Shown here: positions 34,444 to 43,423 of the stretch, piece by piece
Numbering within the stretch: the stretch's first letter is position 1
Layout: each line of letters starts with the position of its first letter
NCBI GenBank assembly: GCA_008638225.1
Contig: VTPP01000002.1
Location: 1-64,000, forward strand
Direction of reading: 5' to 3'
DNA from: Pelagibacteraceae bacterium
GTDB taxonomy: Bacteria > Pseudomonadota > Alphaproteobacteria > Pelagibacterales > Pelagibacteraceae
DNA length: 64,000 bases
Notes under the pieces: generated by a model
Told to the model about the DNA's origin: nothing
The model's input: only the letters and a program-made list of their open reading frames with translations
Database searches by the model: none
Position numbers and translations under genes: made by a program

Positions 34444-34478
34444 GCAGATTAAAAAAAATTAGATTATAGATCATCACT

Positions 34479-35087
34479 GTGGAATTTTTAAAAAAATACA
34501 TACATTTTTCAGATTCACTTAGCATTTGGGTTGGCAAAGGTTTTGCTTGGTCGATTGTTATTTTATGTTTTTCTACCATTTATGAAGTAACCATGGCCTA
34601 TATATTTAATTCGCCTACGTTATGGGCATTTGACTTTAGTATGCAAATGTATGGAGCACTTTTTCTTATGGCTGGAGCTTATGCTCTGTCAAATGCAGCC
34701 CATGTAAGAGGAGATGTTATGTATCGGCTCTTTCCTATTAAAGTTCAAGCTTCAATTGATATCGTTTTATATTTTTTATTTTTTTTCCCAGGAATTTGTG
34801 CGCTAGCATTTGCAGGTATTGAATACGCTGGCAAAGCTTGGATGCAAGGAGAAACAAGCTGGAGTAGTCCAGCCCAAATTCAAATATATATGATCAAAAC
34901 TTTAATACCTGTGTCTGGTTTCTTACTAATCATTGCAGGAATTAGTGAAGTATTTAGAGCCATCATTGCTCTTCAAACTGGGAAATGGCCAGATCGGATG
35001 GTTGCAGCTGAAGAGACAGAGAAAATTTTAATGAAAAAAAATTCTGAAGGAATTTTAGTCGAAGACACAAGAAAGAGAGGCAAATAA
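34479..35087 (+). CDS. TRAP transporter small permease (DctQ family)
   Basis: This 202-residue protein has four membrane helices (about 20-42, 60-78, 92-115 and 135-160). The pattern is WVGKGFAWSIVILCFSTIYEVTMAYIFNSPTLWAFDFSMQMYGALFLMAGAYALSNAAHVRGDV, typical of the FcbT2-like DctQ subunits that pair with large DctM subunits. The start is GTG at 34479. A charged C-terminal tail follows the last helix. It overlaps dctM by one base (TAATG). Confidence 0.92.
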   Translation: MEFLKKYIHFSDSLSIWVGKGFAWSIVILCFSTIYEVTMAYIFNSPTLWAFDFSMQMYGALFLMAGAYALSNAAHVRGDVMYRLFPIKVQASIDIVLYFLFFFPGICALAFAGIEYAGKAWMQGETSWSSPAQIQIYMIKTLIPVSGFLLIIAGISEVFRAIIALQTGKWPDRMVAAEETEKILMKKNSEGILVEDTRKRGK

Positions 35088-36448
35088 TGTTTGGATGGAC
35101 AGACCCACAAGTTGCCATCTTCATGATGGGTATCTTTTTAATTTTGGTTTTATTGGGCTTTCCTATTGCTTTCACTTTGTTAGCTATGGGTGTGGGTTTT
35201 GGTTATTACGCTTACTACGACTCAACCAAATTAGTAAGTATGTTTGATAATAGAATTTTTGATCTTGTAGTCCAAAATACATATTCAGTAATGGACAACA
35301 ATGTCTTAACAGCAGTCCCTCTATTTTTGTTTATGGGTTATTTAGTTGAGAGAGCCGGAATTGTTACAAAGTTATTTTTTGCAATTCGTTTAGCATCGCA
35401 CAAACTACCAGCATCAATGGCAGTTGCAGCACTAATAACGTGTGTTATTTTTTCAACAGCCACTGGAATTGTTGGAGCAGTAGTAACATTAATGGGACTG
35501 TTAGCTTGGCCAGCTATGATTAAAGCTGGATATGATAAAAAATTTGCATCAGGAATTATTTGTGCTGGAGGCTGTCTTGGAATTTTAATACCACCAAGTA
35601 TCATGTTAATTGTTTATGCGGTGATAGCGCAATTATCTCCGTTAAGATTATTTGCCGCTGCTATGTTTCCTGGTTTGTTATTGGCTAGTCTTTATATAAT
35701 TTATGCAGTTGGCCTTGCAATAATAAAGCCGGAAGTTGCTCCAAAACCTAGAGCAGAAGATATACCGCCGGTTGGAGAAATTTTAAAAGAAGTATTTTAT
35801 TCCTTTATTCCTTTATTTGTTCTTATCATGCTAGTCTTGGGAACTATTCTAGGTGGGTTTGCTACCCCTGCTGAAGCCGCTGGTGTGGGTGCCTTTGGAG
35901 CTCTCGTTATGGCTTATTTTTATAAAACTTTAAAATGGAATTCTTTTAAAGAATCAGTTTTTTTAACAGCCAAAACTTCTGCCATGATTATGTGGTTGTT
36001 TATTGGTTCTTGGACTTTTGCCTCTGTATTTTCATTATTAGGTGGACATCATGTTTTCGAGGAATTTTTTTTAGGATTAAATCTTGAGCCTTGGCAGTTC
36101 TTAGTCATTACGCAAATTATTATTTTTTTATTGGGCTGGCCTTTAGAGTGGACAGAAATTTTAATTATTTTTGTTCCTATATTCTTACCTTTGTTAGAAA
36201 AATTTGGAATAAATCCTTACTTTTTTGCAATGTTAATTGCATTAAATTTACAAACATCTTTTTTAACTCCACCGATGGCCATGTCGGCATATTACTTAAA
36301 GGGAGTTCAGTCTAAAAATGTCGAACTAATGGATATTTTCAGAGGTATTATGCCTTTTTTAGCAATTGTAATAATAGCTATGATCATAATGTACAATTTC
36401 CCAGGTCTAGCATTATGGTTGCCTGAAAAATTGTTTGGTCCAGCATAA
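35087..36448 (+). CDS. TRAP transporter large permease (DctM family)
   Basis: This 453-residue transport subunit has about 12 to 14 membrane helices and the DctM landmarks MGIFLILVLLGFPIAFTLLAMG, VPLFLFMGYLVERAGI, FSTATGIVGAVVTLMGLLAWPAMIKAGYDKKFASGIICAGGCLGILIPPSIMLIVYA, FATPAEAAGVGAFGAL and TSFLTPPMAMSAYYLKGV. It uses a Na+ gradient to import the ligand delivered by the binding protein. The amidase gene starts 6 bases later. Confidence 0.95.
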   Translation: MFGWTDPQVAIFMMGIFLILVLLGFPIAFTLLAMGVGFGYYAYYDSTKLVSMFDNRIFDLVVQNTYSVMDNNVLTAVPLFLFMGYLVERAGIVTKLFFAIRLASHKLPASMAVAALITCVIFSTATGIVGAVVTLMGLLAWPAMIKAGYDKKFASGIICAGGCLGILIPPSIMLIVYAVIAQLSPLRLFAAAMFPGLLLASLYIIYAVGLAIIKPEVAPKPRAEDIPPVGEILKEVFYSFIPLFVLIMLVLGTILGGFATPAEAAGVGAFGALVMAYFYKTLKWNSFKESVFLTAKTSAMIMWLFIGSWTFASVFSLLGGHHVFEEFFLGLNLEPWQFLVITQIIIFLLGWPLEWTEILIIFVPIFLPLLEKFGINPYFFAMLIALNLQTSFLTPPMAMSAYYLKGVQSKNVELMDIFRGIMPFLAIVIIAMIIMYNFPGLALWLPEKLFGPA

Positions 36449-36454
36449 AGATAA

Positions 36455-37792
36455 ATGTCTGAACTTTGTTTTTTAAGTGCAGTTGAGTTAAGTAAACTTA
36501 TCCACGAAGGAAAAATATCATCAGAAGAATTAGTTAAAAGCTATATAAAAAGAATAGAAGAAATAGATAAAAATATTAATGCCTGGGCATATTTCGATAA
36601 AGAAGCACTATTAGCAGCAGCCCGAGAATCTGATGATTACAGAATAAGTGGAAAATCAATTGGTCCTCTGCATGGAGTTCCCATTGGTATTAAAGATATT
36701 TTTGGAACAGATTCAATGCCAACGCAATGTGGTACAATTCTTAGAGAAGGCGTTAGATCTAAAGATGATTGTGAAGTAGTCAACTTATTAAAAAATTCTG
36801 GAGCACTTGTAATGGGAAAGACAGTGACAACAGAGTTTGCTTATTTTGATCCTGGAAAAACTACTAATCCTCACGATTTTTCCAGAACACCAGGAGGTTC
36901 TTCAAGTGGTTCAGCAGCGGTAGTTGCATCTTTTATGGCACCCGTAGCTATAGGATCTCAAACTAATGGATCAGTAATTAGACCAGCTTCTTACTGCGGA
37001 GTGATTGGCTACAAACCAACTTATGGCCTGATTAGTAGACACGGAGTAATGAAGCAATCCCATCTTCTTGATCATGTTGGAATATTTTCTAGAAGCATCG
37101 AGGACCTCGCCTTAATTGCTAGGGAAATAATTAAAAAAGACTTACAAGATAAATCTACAGTTGCATATTCAGTAAATAATATAATGGAAATTCTAAAATC
37201 AAAGCCTCCCTTTGATCCAAAATTTGTATTTTTCAAAACGTCTAAATGGAAAAACTTAGATAAGGAATCGATAAAAAGTTTTGAAAGTTTTATAAAAAAA
37301 TTAGAAGGAAACATAAAAGTAATTGATGCACCAGCTCATTTCGATAAAATTTTTGAGTATCATCAAATTATTCATGAAACTGATATGGCGTATAGTTTTT
37401 CTGATTTTTATGAAAAAAGAAAAACAAAATTAGGAAAAAAATTAGTAGAAGCTATTGAACGAGGCCAAAAATATAAGGCAAGAGATTACACAGAAGCTTG
37501 TGAAAATAGAGATTATTTTTATCAACAATTTCAGGAGGTTTTTCATGAGTACCATGCTGTATTATCTCCAGCAGCAACAGGCGTTGCACCTAAAGGTTTA
37601 GAATATACTGGAAGTCCAGAATTTTCTACAATCTGGACATATTTGGGAATGCCATCTATTTCATTGCCATTACTTCAGGGATCTAATAATCTACCCTTAG
37701 GAGTTCAAATTATTGGAGAAAAGTTTGATGATCCAAGATTAATGAGAACTGCGAGTTGGTTAATTAAAAATTTTAAAAAGGGGAAAAAATGA
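36455..37792 (+). CDS. Amidase (amidase signature family)
   Basis: This 445-residue protein has the Ser-cisSer-Lys signature: the Lys in GPLHGVPIGIKDIFGTD and the serine-rich GGSSSGSAAVVASFMAPVAIGSQTNGSVIRPASYCGVIGYKPTYG. Homologues include GatA, AtzF-type and other amidases; no GatB or GatC partner is adjacent and the C-terminal part is shorter and divergent, so it is not GatA. It follows the TRAP permease by 6 bases, which raises the possibility that the imported compound, or a product of it, is an amide. Confidence 0.88.
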   Translation: MSELCFLSAVELSKLIHEGKISSEELVKSYIKRIEEIDKNINAWAYFDKEALLAAARESDDYRISGKSIGPLHGVPIGIKDIFGTDSMPTQCGTILREGVRSKDDCEVVNLLKNSGALVMGKTVTTEFAYFDPGKTTNPHDFSRTPGGSSSGSAAVVASFMAPVAIGSQTNGSVIRPASYCGVIGYKPTYGLISRHGVMKQSHLLDHVGIFSRSIEDLALIAREIIKKDLQDKSTVAYSVNNIMEILKSKPPFDPKFVFFKTSKWKNLDKESIKSFESFIKKLEGNIKVIDAPAHFDKIFEYHQIIHETDMAYSFSDFYEKRKTKLGKKLVEAIERGQKYKARDYTEACENRDYFYQQFQEVFHEYHAVLSPAATGVAPKGLEYTGSPEFSTIWTYLGMPSISLPLLQGSNNLPLGVQIIGEKFDDPRLMRTASWLIKNFKKGKK

Positions 37793-37992
37793 TTAATAAA
37801 ATAAATTCAGTTATAGGTACTCTTGCTGCAATCATTTTTTTTAGTGGAATCACATATACATTAAATAAATCAAATATGATTACTTTTTTAGACGTTCTTC
37901 CTGTTTATATAATCATGTTCGCTACTTTTTGTATGATGGGCGTTGAGGTGTACCAATGTCTTACAGAGGATACCGAAAAAAAGAAAAAATAG
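37789..37992 (+). CDS. Small two-helix membrane protein, unrecognised
   Basis: This 67-residue protein has two predicted membrane helices (about 9-25 and 35-55), joined by a short loop, and a lysine-rich C terminus (TEKKKK). Its ATG overlaps the amidase stop by 4 bases (ATGA), which supports real translation. I do not recognise a family. It could be a small accessory membrane protein of the TRAP/amidase operon. Confidence 0.6.
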   Translation: MINKINSVIGTLAAIIFFSGITYTLNKSNMITFLDVLPVYIIMFATFCMMGVEVYQCLTEDTEKKKK

Positions 37993-38004
37993 TTCTTTAA
38001 GACT

Positions 38005-38904
38005 TTGACTAATTCATCAGAGAAGTTCTTTCATTTTTTATTGTTATTTATTCAGCCTGTCTTTATGACGAGTAATATCGCCATAGCAAAAGGCGCTTTT
38101 GGTAACATTCCACCAGTATCACTAGCTTTTTGGAGATGGTTTTTTGTATTTTTATTTATTCTCCCTTTTGTATTCGCAGAATTAAAAAAAAATAAAAAAT
38201 ATATAATTCCAGAATTACCTAGATTGGCCTTTTTGGGCTTAACAGGTTTTTCTGTGTGTGGTGCATTTCCTTATATTTCGGGTCTAACAACAACAGTGAC
38301 TAATATGAGCATCATTTATGCGTTAGCTCCAATTATTATAGTTCTTTTGTCTGCTATTTTTTTTAGTGAAAAATTAAAAATAGTCCAACTAGTAGGGATT
38401 TTAATAAGTTTTATGGGTGTGGCTTACGTCGTATTCAAAGGAGAACTTACTAATGTTATTAATTTAATTTTTACTTATGGAGATTTGTGGATGGTTGTTT
38501 CTGCAACTAGCTGGGCTTTGTTTTCAATATATTTGATTAATTGGAAAAGCCAATTTTCTATTTTTGCTAGATTTGCACTAATGAGCTGCATGGGAGCCAT
38601 TATTCTTTTTCCATTTTTTTTGATTGAAGAGGTCTATTTTTTACAAACAACCCTTAATCAAAATTTTATAATATTTGTTATGCTTGCTTCTATTTTTCCA
38701 GGAGTTTTAGCTTTTACTATGTACACAAAATTGCAACAGCTTATAGGGGCATCTCTTGCTGGCTTGACGGTATATCTAATGCCAATTTATGGGTCTATTT
38801 ATGGAATGATTTTGTTTGATGAAACCTTGAAATCATTTCATTTTTATGGAGCTGCCCTTGTTTTATTTGGTATTTTTTTGGCTAATAAAAAATACCGTCC
38901 ATGA
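38005..38904 (+). CDS. EamA/DMT-family transporter
   Basis: This 299-residue protein has ten membrane helices as two EamA repeats (about 8-140 and 150-297). Landmarks are FMTSNIAIAKGAFGNIPPVSLAFWRWFFVFLFILPF, NMSIIYALAPIIIVLLSAIFFSEKL and LAGLTVYLMPIYGSIYGMILFDETL. Members export metabolites such as amino acids, and the substrate here is unknown. The start is a TTG at 38005, needed to complete the first helix; a later ATG would truncate it. The 4-base overlap with the next gene suggests co-transcription. Confidence 0.88.
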   Translation: MTNSSEKFFHFLLLFIQPVFMTSNIAIAKGAFGNIPPVSLAFWRWFFVFLFILPFVFAELKKNKKYIIPELPRLAFLGLTGFSVCGAFPYISGLTTTVTNMSIIYALAPIIIVLLSAIFFSEKLKIVQLVGILISFMGVAYVVFKGELTNVINLIFTYGDLWMVVSATSWALFSIYLINWKSQFSIFARFALMSCMGAIILFPFFLIEEVYFLQTTLNQNFIIFVMLASIFPGVLAFTMYTKLQQLIGASLAGLTVYLMPIYGSIYGMILFDETLKSFHFYGAALVLFGIFLANKKYRP

Positions 38905-39701
38905 AAAAAATTTTTTATTATTTTTTCTCTTCTATATTCGTATCTTATGTAATTCTAGTTTTGTGTATGTTTATTTTTCAAAGAAGTTTGATGTATAGAC
39001 CAGATATTAATAACCATGATTTGACTCCAATTACATTTCAATTTGAAAAAATAAAAATACCATCTGGTGATCGTATTGAGCTCAATTCTTGGTTTTCTTT
39101 TAAAGATTCTAAAAAAAAAACTTTAGTTTTTTTTCATGGTAACGCAGGAAATCTCAGAAACCGTATTTATAAACTTAATGAGATTGATAAAATGAATGTA
39201 AATTTTTTACTAATTTCATGGAGGGGTTTTAGCAATAATCTTGGAAAACCAACTGAAGAAGGCTTGTACGAAGATGCCGCAAGTGCAATTAGATGGTTAG
39301 AAAAAAGAAATATAAAAAAATCAGATATTATTTTATATGGCGAATCTTTAGGTACAGGTGTTGCACTTGAACTAGCTAAAACAGATATTTATGCAGGTGT
39401 AATTTTAGAATCTCCCTATACCTCAATGGTTGATATGGCGGAAATATTATATCCCTATTTACCAGTTAGTATTTTATTAAAAGATCGATATGTGTCGATT
39501 GAAAAAATTAAAGAAAATAAATCTCCTATTTTAGTTATGCACGGAAAAATGGATACGCTTGTGCCTTTTTTTATGGGTAAGAAAATATATGAGGAGGCCA
39601 ATAATCCAAAATATTCTTATTTTCCAAACGGCAGTGGACATATGATGCGCTACGACCTTTATTTGGTAGATGCTTTACAAAAATTTATTAACTCTCTTTA
39701 G
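38901..39701 (+). CDS. Alpha/beta hydrolase, membrane-anchored (Bem46/ABHD13-like)
   Basis: This 266-residue protein has an N-terminal membrane anchor (about 5-27) followed by an alpha/beta hydrolase domain. It carries FFHGNAGNLRNR (oxyanion region), the nucleophile elbow LYGESLGTGVALELA, the catalytic Asp in MHGKMDTLVPFFMG and the His in NGSGHMMRYD. This arrangement fits the Bem46/YfhR-type serine hydrolases of unknown substrate. Its end overlaps the convergent ftsY by 4 bases. Confidence 0.88.
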   Translation: MKKIFYYFFSSIFVSYVILVLCMFIFQRSLMYRPDINNHDLTPITFQFEKIKIPSGDRIELNSWFSFKDSKKKTLVFFHGNAGNLRNRIYKLNEIDKMNVNFLLISWRGFSNNLGKPTEEGLYEDAASAIRWLEKRNIKKSDIILYGESLGTGVALELAKTDIYAGVILESPYTSMVDMAEILYPYLPVSILLKDRYVSIEKIKENKSPILVMHGKMDTLVPFFMGKKIYEEANNPKYSYFPNGSGHMMRYDLYLVDALQKFINSL

Positions 39702-40612
39702 AGATCTTTTATTAGGGCCTGGCTATATTCTTCCGCAATAAACTGATTAAGATCATGTTCTTTTTCACCAATACCAATTGCAACAATTGGTATTTTAAAA
39801 CGATCAGCAATAGCTACTAATATGCCGCCTTTGGCGGTACCATCTAATTTAGTCATAATAATCCCGGTGATAGAAGTGATTTTTTGAAATTCTTCTATCT
39901 GTGTAACAGCGTTTTGTCCCGTTGTTGCATCTAAAACAATCCATGTTTCTTGGGGAGCATTAGGATCAATTTTTTTTATTACTCTTATAATTTTTGCAAA
40001 CTCCTCCATTAAATTTTTTTTATTATGAAGTCTTCCTGCAGTATCAATAACACATATGTCTTTGCCATTATTTTTAGCGTATTCAACTGTTTTAAAGGCA
40101 ACAGAAGCTGGATCCGATCCAACTTCAGACTGGATCATGTCGGTATTGTTTCTATCGCACCATATTTTTAATTGATCAATAGCCGCGGCCCTAAAGGTAT
40201 CTGCCGCACCAATCACAACCTTTTTATTATTTTCTTTAAATAATTTGCATAACTTTCCAATAGTTGTTGTTTTTCCAGTTCCATTCACACCGCATATAAT
40301 GATTGTTTGGAGCATAGCTTCGCTGCTAATAATATTTTTTTCTAAAGGTTTTAAAATTTTAGATATTTCTTCAGAAAATATCTTATAAAAATTGTCTTTT
40401 TTTAGCTCCTCTTCAGAAAATTTTTTACTAGCCAGCAAGGATTTAAACTTTTGTGAAACATGTACACCAAAATCTGCTTGAATCATAAAATCTTCAATTT
40501 CATTTAACAAAACGTCATTAGGTTTTGTTTTGGTGAAAATATTAGAAATACCTTCTGATAAATTTCTCGAAGATTTAAACAAACCTTCTTTTAAATTATT
40601 AAAAAAACCCAT
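39698..40612 (-). CDS. ftsY: Signal recognition particle receptor FtsY
   Basis: FtsY is the SRP receptor GTPase that docks Ffh-ribosome complexes at the membrane. The 304-residue protein is a short NG-domain form: N domain about 1-95, then the P-loop GVNGTGKTTTIGKL (108-121), GAADTFRAAAIDQLKIW, VIDTAGRLHNKKNLMEEF, TKLDGTAKGGILVAIADRFKIPI and IGIGEKEHDLNQF. The acidic A domain of E. coli FtsY is missing, as usual in alphaproteobacteria. It follows dapF (4-base gap), and ffh is divergent just beyond. Confidence 0.97.
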   Translation of the reverse strand: MGFFNNLKEGLFKSSRNLSEGISNIFTKTKPNDVLLNEIEDFMIQADFGVHVSQKFKSLLASKKFSEEELKKDNFYKIFSEEISKILKPLEKNIISSEAMLQTIIICGVNGTGKTTTIGKLCKLFKENNKKVVIGAADTFRAAAIDQLKIWCDRNNTDMIQSEVGSDPASVAFKTVEYAKNNGKDICVIDTAGRLHNKKNLMEEFAKIIRVIKKIDPNAPQETWIVLDATTGQNAVTQIEEFQKITSITGIIMTKLDGTAKGGILVAIADRFKIPIVAIGIGEKEHDLNQFIAEEYSQALIKDL

Positions 40613-40616
40613 TTAT

Positions 40617-41429
40617 TTAAATATCAATGTTTATTAATTTAATGTCCGATACGGGACCCGTCATGTATATGTGATTATTAGTTTTCCAATCAATGAGCAA
40701 TCGACCATTGTCAAAATGAATATTTATTACTCTGTTCGTTAATCCTTTTTTATATGCAGCAACCAATGTTGCACAGGCAGCTGTGCCACAAGCTTTTGTT
40801 AAGCCGGCTCCTCTTTCCCATACTTTTATTTTTATATTTTCTTTATCGATTATACTTGCAAAAGTCACATTACATCGTTCCGGGAAATAGCTATGATGTT
40901 CAATAATAGGACCTATTATTTTTAATTTATTTATCTCAATTTCTTGAAAAAAAATTATATGAGGGTTTCCGACGCTTAGCGAATAACCATTAAATGTTCC
41001 ATGTTCTTTCAGATTTAAAGTGATATTGGAAGAATCTATATTTGTAACAAGAGGAATTTTATTCCACTCAAACATTGGCTCACCCATATCAATCGTAATA
41101 TTTTTATCTCCATTATGAAAGGACTCTAAAATACCACTTTTAGTGTTAAGGGAAACTGTCTTTGATTTTTGCTCTTCCATCAATAAATAGGCCACACATC
41201 TACTTCCGTTTCCGCAAGCAGCAGATTCACCTCCATCTGAATTATAAAATAAAATATTGGGTACAGAATTGTTACCAGGCTCTATATAAATTAACTGATC
41301 AAACCCAATATTATTTCTGTCAGCTAGTTTTTTAATTTGGGTCGAAGTTAGAACCACAGGGTTTTGTCTTTGATCGATGATTAAAAAATCATTTCCTAAA
41401 CCATCCATTTTATAACCTTTAATATTCAT
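40617..41429 (-). CDS. dapF: Diaminopimelate epimerase
   Basis: DapF converts LL-diaminopimelate to the meso form for lysine and peptidoglycan. The 270-residue protein has KMDGLGNDFLIID at the start, the catalytic cysteines in AACGNGSRC (Cys72) and TKACGTAAC (Cys214), and SVGNPHIIFF. The methylthiotransferase gene often found between dapF and ftsY in alphaproteobacteria is absent here. The start lies 169 bases from that of divergent ffh. Confidence 0.96.
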   Translation of the reverse strand: MNIKGYKMDGLGNDFLIIDQRQNPVVLTSTQIKKLADRNNIGFDQLIYIEPGNNSVPNILFYNSDGGESAACGNGSRCVAYLLMEEQKSKTVSLNTKSGILESFHNGDKNITIDMGEPMFEWNKIPLVTNIDSSNITLNLKEHGTFNGYSLSVGNPHIIFFQEIEINKLKIIGPIIEHHSYFPERCNVTFASIIDKENIKIKVWERGAGLTKACGTAACATLVAAYKKGLTNRVINIHFDNGRLLIDWKTNNHIYMTGPVSDIKLINIDI

Positions 41430-41488
41430 AGCTTTTACTATTACCCCAGTTTCCTTGACTTTTAAATTGTTACTATATAGCCTCAGGG

Positions 41489-41590
41489 CACTTCCACAAT
41501 TTATTACAATTTTGTGGTGTCCTCTTTAGAGGAGATCAACACTAGTCAGCGAGAATTCGCCCACTAGTGCGATTGTTGTTGGAAGAAGGA
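41489..41590 (+). promoter_or_regulatory. Structured leader of ffh with possible RBS-sequestering helix
   Basis: Within the 169 bases before ffh there are three hairpins: CCACAA/TTGTGG (41494-41499 with 41512-41517), CCTC/GAGG (41521-41524 with 41529-41532) and a two-level stem CACTAGT/ACTAGTG (41540-41546 with 41563-41569) enclosing GCGA/TCGC. CTTCC (41491-41495) is also complementary to GGAAG (41581-41585), the start of the GGAAGAAGG ribosome-binding site. The first hairpin and the RBS helix share bases and are mutually exclusive. No known riboswitch class was recognised. Confidence 0.5.
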
Positions 41591-41598
41591 AAAAAAAT

Positions 41599-42960
41599 AT
41601 GTTTGAAAGTTTAACAGATAAAATTGAAAGTGCTTTCTCTTTTTTTAATCGGATTACCCGATTAGATGAAAAACAAGCCGATGAAGGATTAAGAAAAATT
41701 AGACAAGCTTTACTAGAGTCGGATGTATCACTTTCTGTCGCAAAAGACTTTATTAATAATGTTAAACCAAAAATTATTGGTCAGGAAGTTTTAAAATCAG
41801 TCACTCCAGGACAGATGATAGTCAAAATAGTTTTTGACGAATTAGTGAATATATTAGGAAGTGAACAAAAAGAAATTAATTTAAATGCAGTACCACCTGT
41901 AAAAATTTTAATTGTAGGTTTGCAAGGATCAGGAAAAACTACAACTACTGCAAAACTAGCAAAATATTTAGAGAAACATTATTCAAAAAAAAGCATGTTA
42001 GTCAGTTTAGATGTTTATAGGCCCGCCGCTCAAAAACAATTAGAAATTCTGGGAGAAAAAAATGCAATTAAGACACTTCCTATTATGGAAGGCCAATTTC
42101 CTCTAGAAATTTCAAAAAGAGCAATAAATGCGGCATCCTTATCTGGAGAAGACATTATTATTTTTGATACTGCCGGACGAACTCAAATTGATCAGCAAAT
42201 GATGATGGAATTAAAACAATTAGAAAATGATATTAAGCCTACAGAAATTATATTGGTTGCCGATTCTTTGACAGGACAGGATGCAGTCAATATTGCCACT
42301 GAATTTAAAAAAACAGTTTCCTTAAGTTCAATCATACTTACCCGTATAGATGGAGATGGTAAGGGTGGTGCTGCATTAAGTATGAAAGCAGTTACAGGTT
42401 GCCCAATAAAGTTTTTGGGGATGGGCGAAGGCATCAATGAGCTAGAAGTATTTCACCCAGATCGAATTGCAAATAGAATACTTGGAATGGGAGATGTGGT
42501 CTCTCTCGTGGAAAAAGTCTCTGAAGGTCTGGAGCAAGAAAAAATTGATGAATTAGAAGAAAATTTTAAAAAAGGAAGCTTTACTTTTAATGATTATTTA
42601 AAGCAAATTAGACAAATGAAAAAAGTAGGGGGCATGAGCGGAGTGCTAAGTATGCTTCCAGGTGTATCTAAAATAAAAAAACAGATTGATGAATCTAATT
42701 TAGACGAAAGCATACTTGCAAAACAGGAGGCAATTATTTTGTCTATGACTGGAAAAGAAAGAGACAATCCGAAAGTGATTGATGGGTCGAGAAAAAAAAG
42801 AATTGCGAATGGATCGGGAACGGACATCTCAATGGTAAACAAGCTTCTAAAGCAACATAAAATGATGACAACGATGATGAAAAGAATGTCAAATGGCGGT
42901 AGAGGCGCTCTAGATGGAATGGATCAGATTCCTCCAGAGTTTTTAAACAACTTAAAATGA
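41599..42960 (+). CDS. ffh: Signal recognition particle protein Ffh
   Basis: Ffh binds signal peptides of nascent membrane proteins and the 4.5S RNA. The 453-residue protein has N, G and M domains: [16 protein letters not shown] (106-121), [39 protein letters not shown] and, in the M domain, [20 protein letters not shown] and [30 protein letters not shown] with the methionine-rich groove and RNA-binding SGS-like motif. A strong RBS ends about 9 bases before the ATG. rpsP follows 10 bases after the stop. Confidence 0.97.
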   Translation: MFESLTDKIESAFSFFNRITRLDEKQADEGLRKIRQALLESDVSLSVAKDFINNVKPKIIGQEVLKSVTPGQMIVKIVFDELVNILGSEQKEINLNAVPPVKILIVGLQGSGKTTTTAKLAKYLEKHYSKKSMLVSLDVYRPAAQKQLEILGEKNAIKTLPIMEGQFPLEISKRAINAASLSGEDIIIFDTAGRTQIDQQMMMELKQLENDIKPTEIILVADSLTGQDAVNIATEFKKTVSLSSIILTRIDGDGKGGAALSMKAVTGCPIKFLGMGEGINELEVFHPDRIANRILGMGDVVSLVEKVSEGLEQEKIDELEENFKKGSFTFNDYLKQIRQMKKVGGMSGVLSMLPGVSKIKKQIDESNLDESILAKQEAIILSMTGKERDNPKVIDGSRKKRIANGSGTDISMVNKLLKQHKMMTTMMKRMSNGGRGALDGMDQIPPEFLNNLK

Positions 42961-42970
42961 AAGGAAGCAA

Positions 42971-43417
42971 ATGTTAAAAATAAGAATGTCTAGAGGGGGA
43001 GCTAAAAAAAGACCCTTCTATAAAATAGTAGTAGCAGATTCTCGAAGGCCAAGAGATGGAAAATTTATTGAGAAAGTTGGATTTTTTAATCCTCTATTAC
43101 CTAAAGATAAGACTGAAAGATTAAGTCTTGATATTGAAAGAATTAAGTATTGGCTAGGTCAGGGAGCTCAACCTTCAGAGAGAATTGCAAGATTTTTAGG
43201 AGAGGCAAAACTTATTCCTATGCCAAAACAAAGAAACAACCCAATTAAGGCGTTACCAAAAAAGAAAGCCCAGGAAAAACTAAAAAAAGCTGAAGATGCT
43301 AAAAAAACAGCGGAAGCAGCAGCAGCTCAACCTGCGCCAGCAGAGGTAGCACCAGCAGAAACTGCACCAGTAGCCGAATCTGCTCCAGTGGAGGAAATTA
43401 AAGAGGAGAACCAATAA
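42971..43417 (+). CDS. rpsP: 30S ribosomal protein S16 with low-complexity tail
   Basis: S16 is a small-subunit assembly protein. Residues 1 to about 85 are canonical ([43 protein letters not shown], then [21 protein letters not shown]). The 148-residue length is larger than usual because of a C-terminal tail: a Lys/Ala-rich stretch (about 95-115), then an Ala/Pro/Glu-rich stretch to the end. Such tails are seen in several alphaproteobacteria. trmD follows after 6 bases; rimM, usually between them, is absent. Confidence 0.97.
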   Translation: MLKIRMSRGGAKKRPFYKIVVADSRRPRDGKFIEKVGFFNPLLPKDKTERLSLDIERIKYWLGQGAQPSERIARFLGEAKLIPMPKQRNNPIKALPKKKAQEKLKKAEDAKKTAEAAAAQPAPAEVAPAETAPVAESAPVEEIKEENQ

Positions 43418-43423
43418 ATCTTA

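Noticed and set aside
36455-37792. GatA subunit of the amidotransferase
   Set aside because: No gatB or gatC nearby, and the C-terminal half departs from GatA; a general amidase is a safer call.
41455-41479. TTGACT and TATATA as an ffh promoter
   Set aside because: The hexamers look good individually, but the spacer is only 13 bases, too short for a normal sigma-70 promoter.
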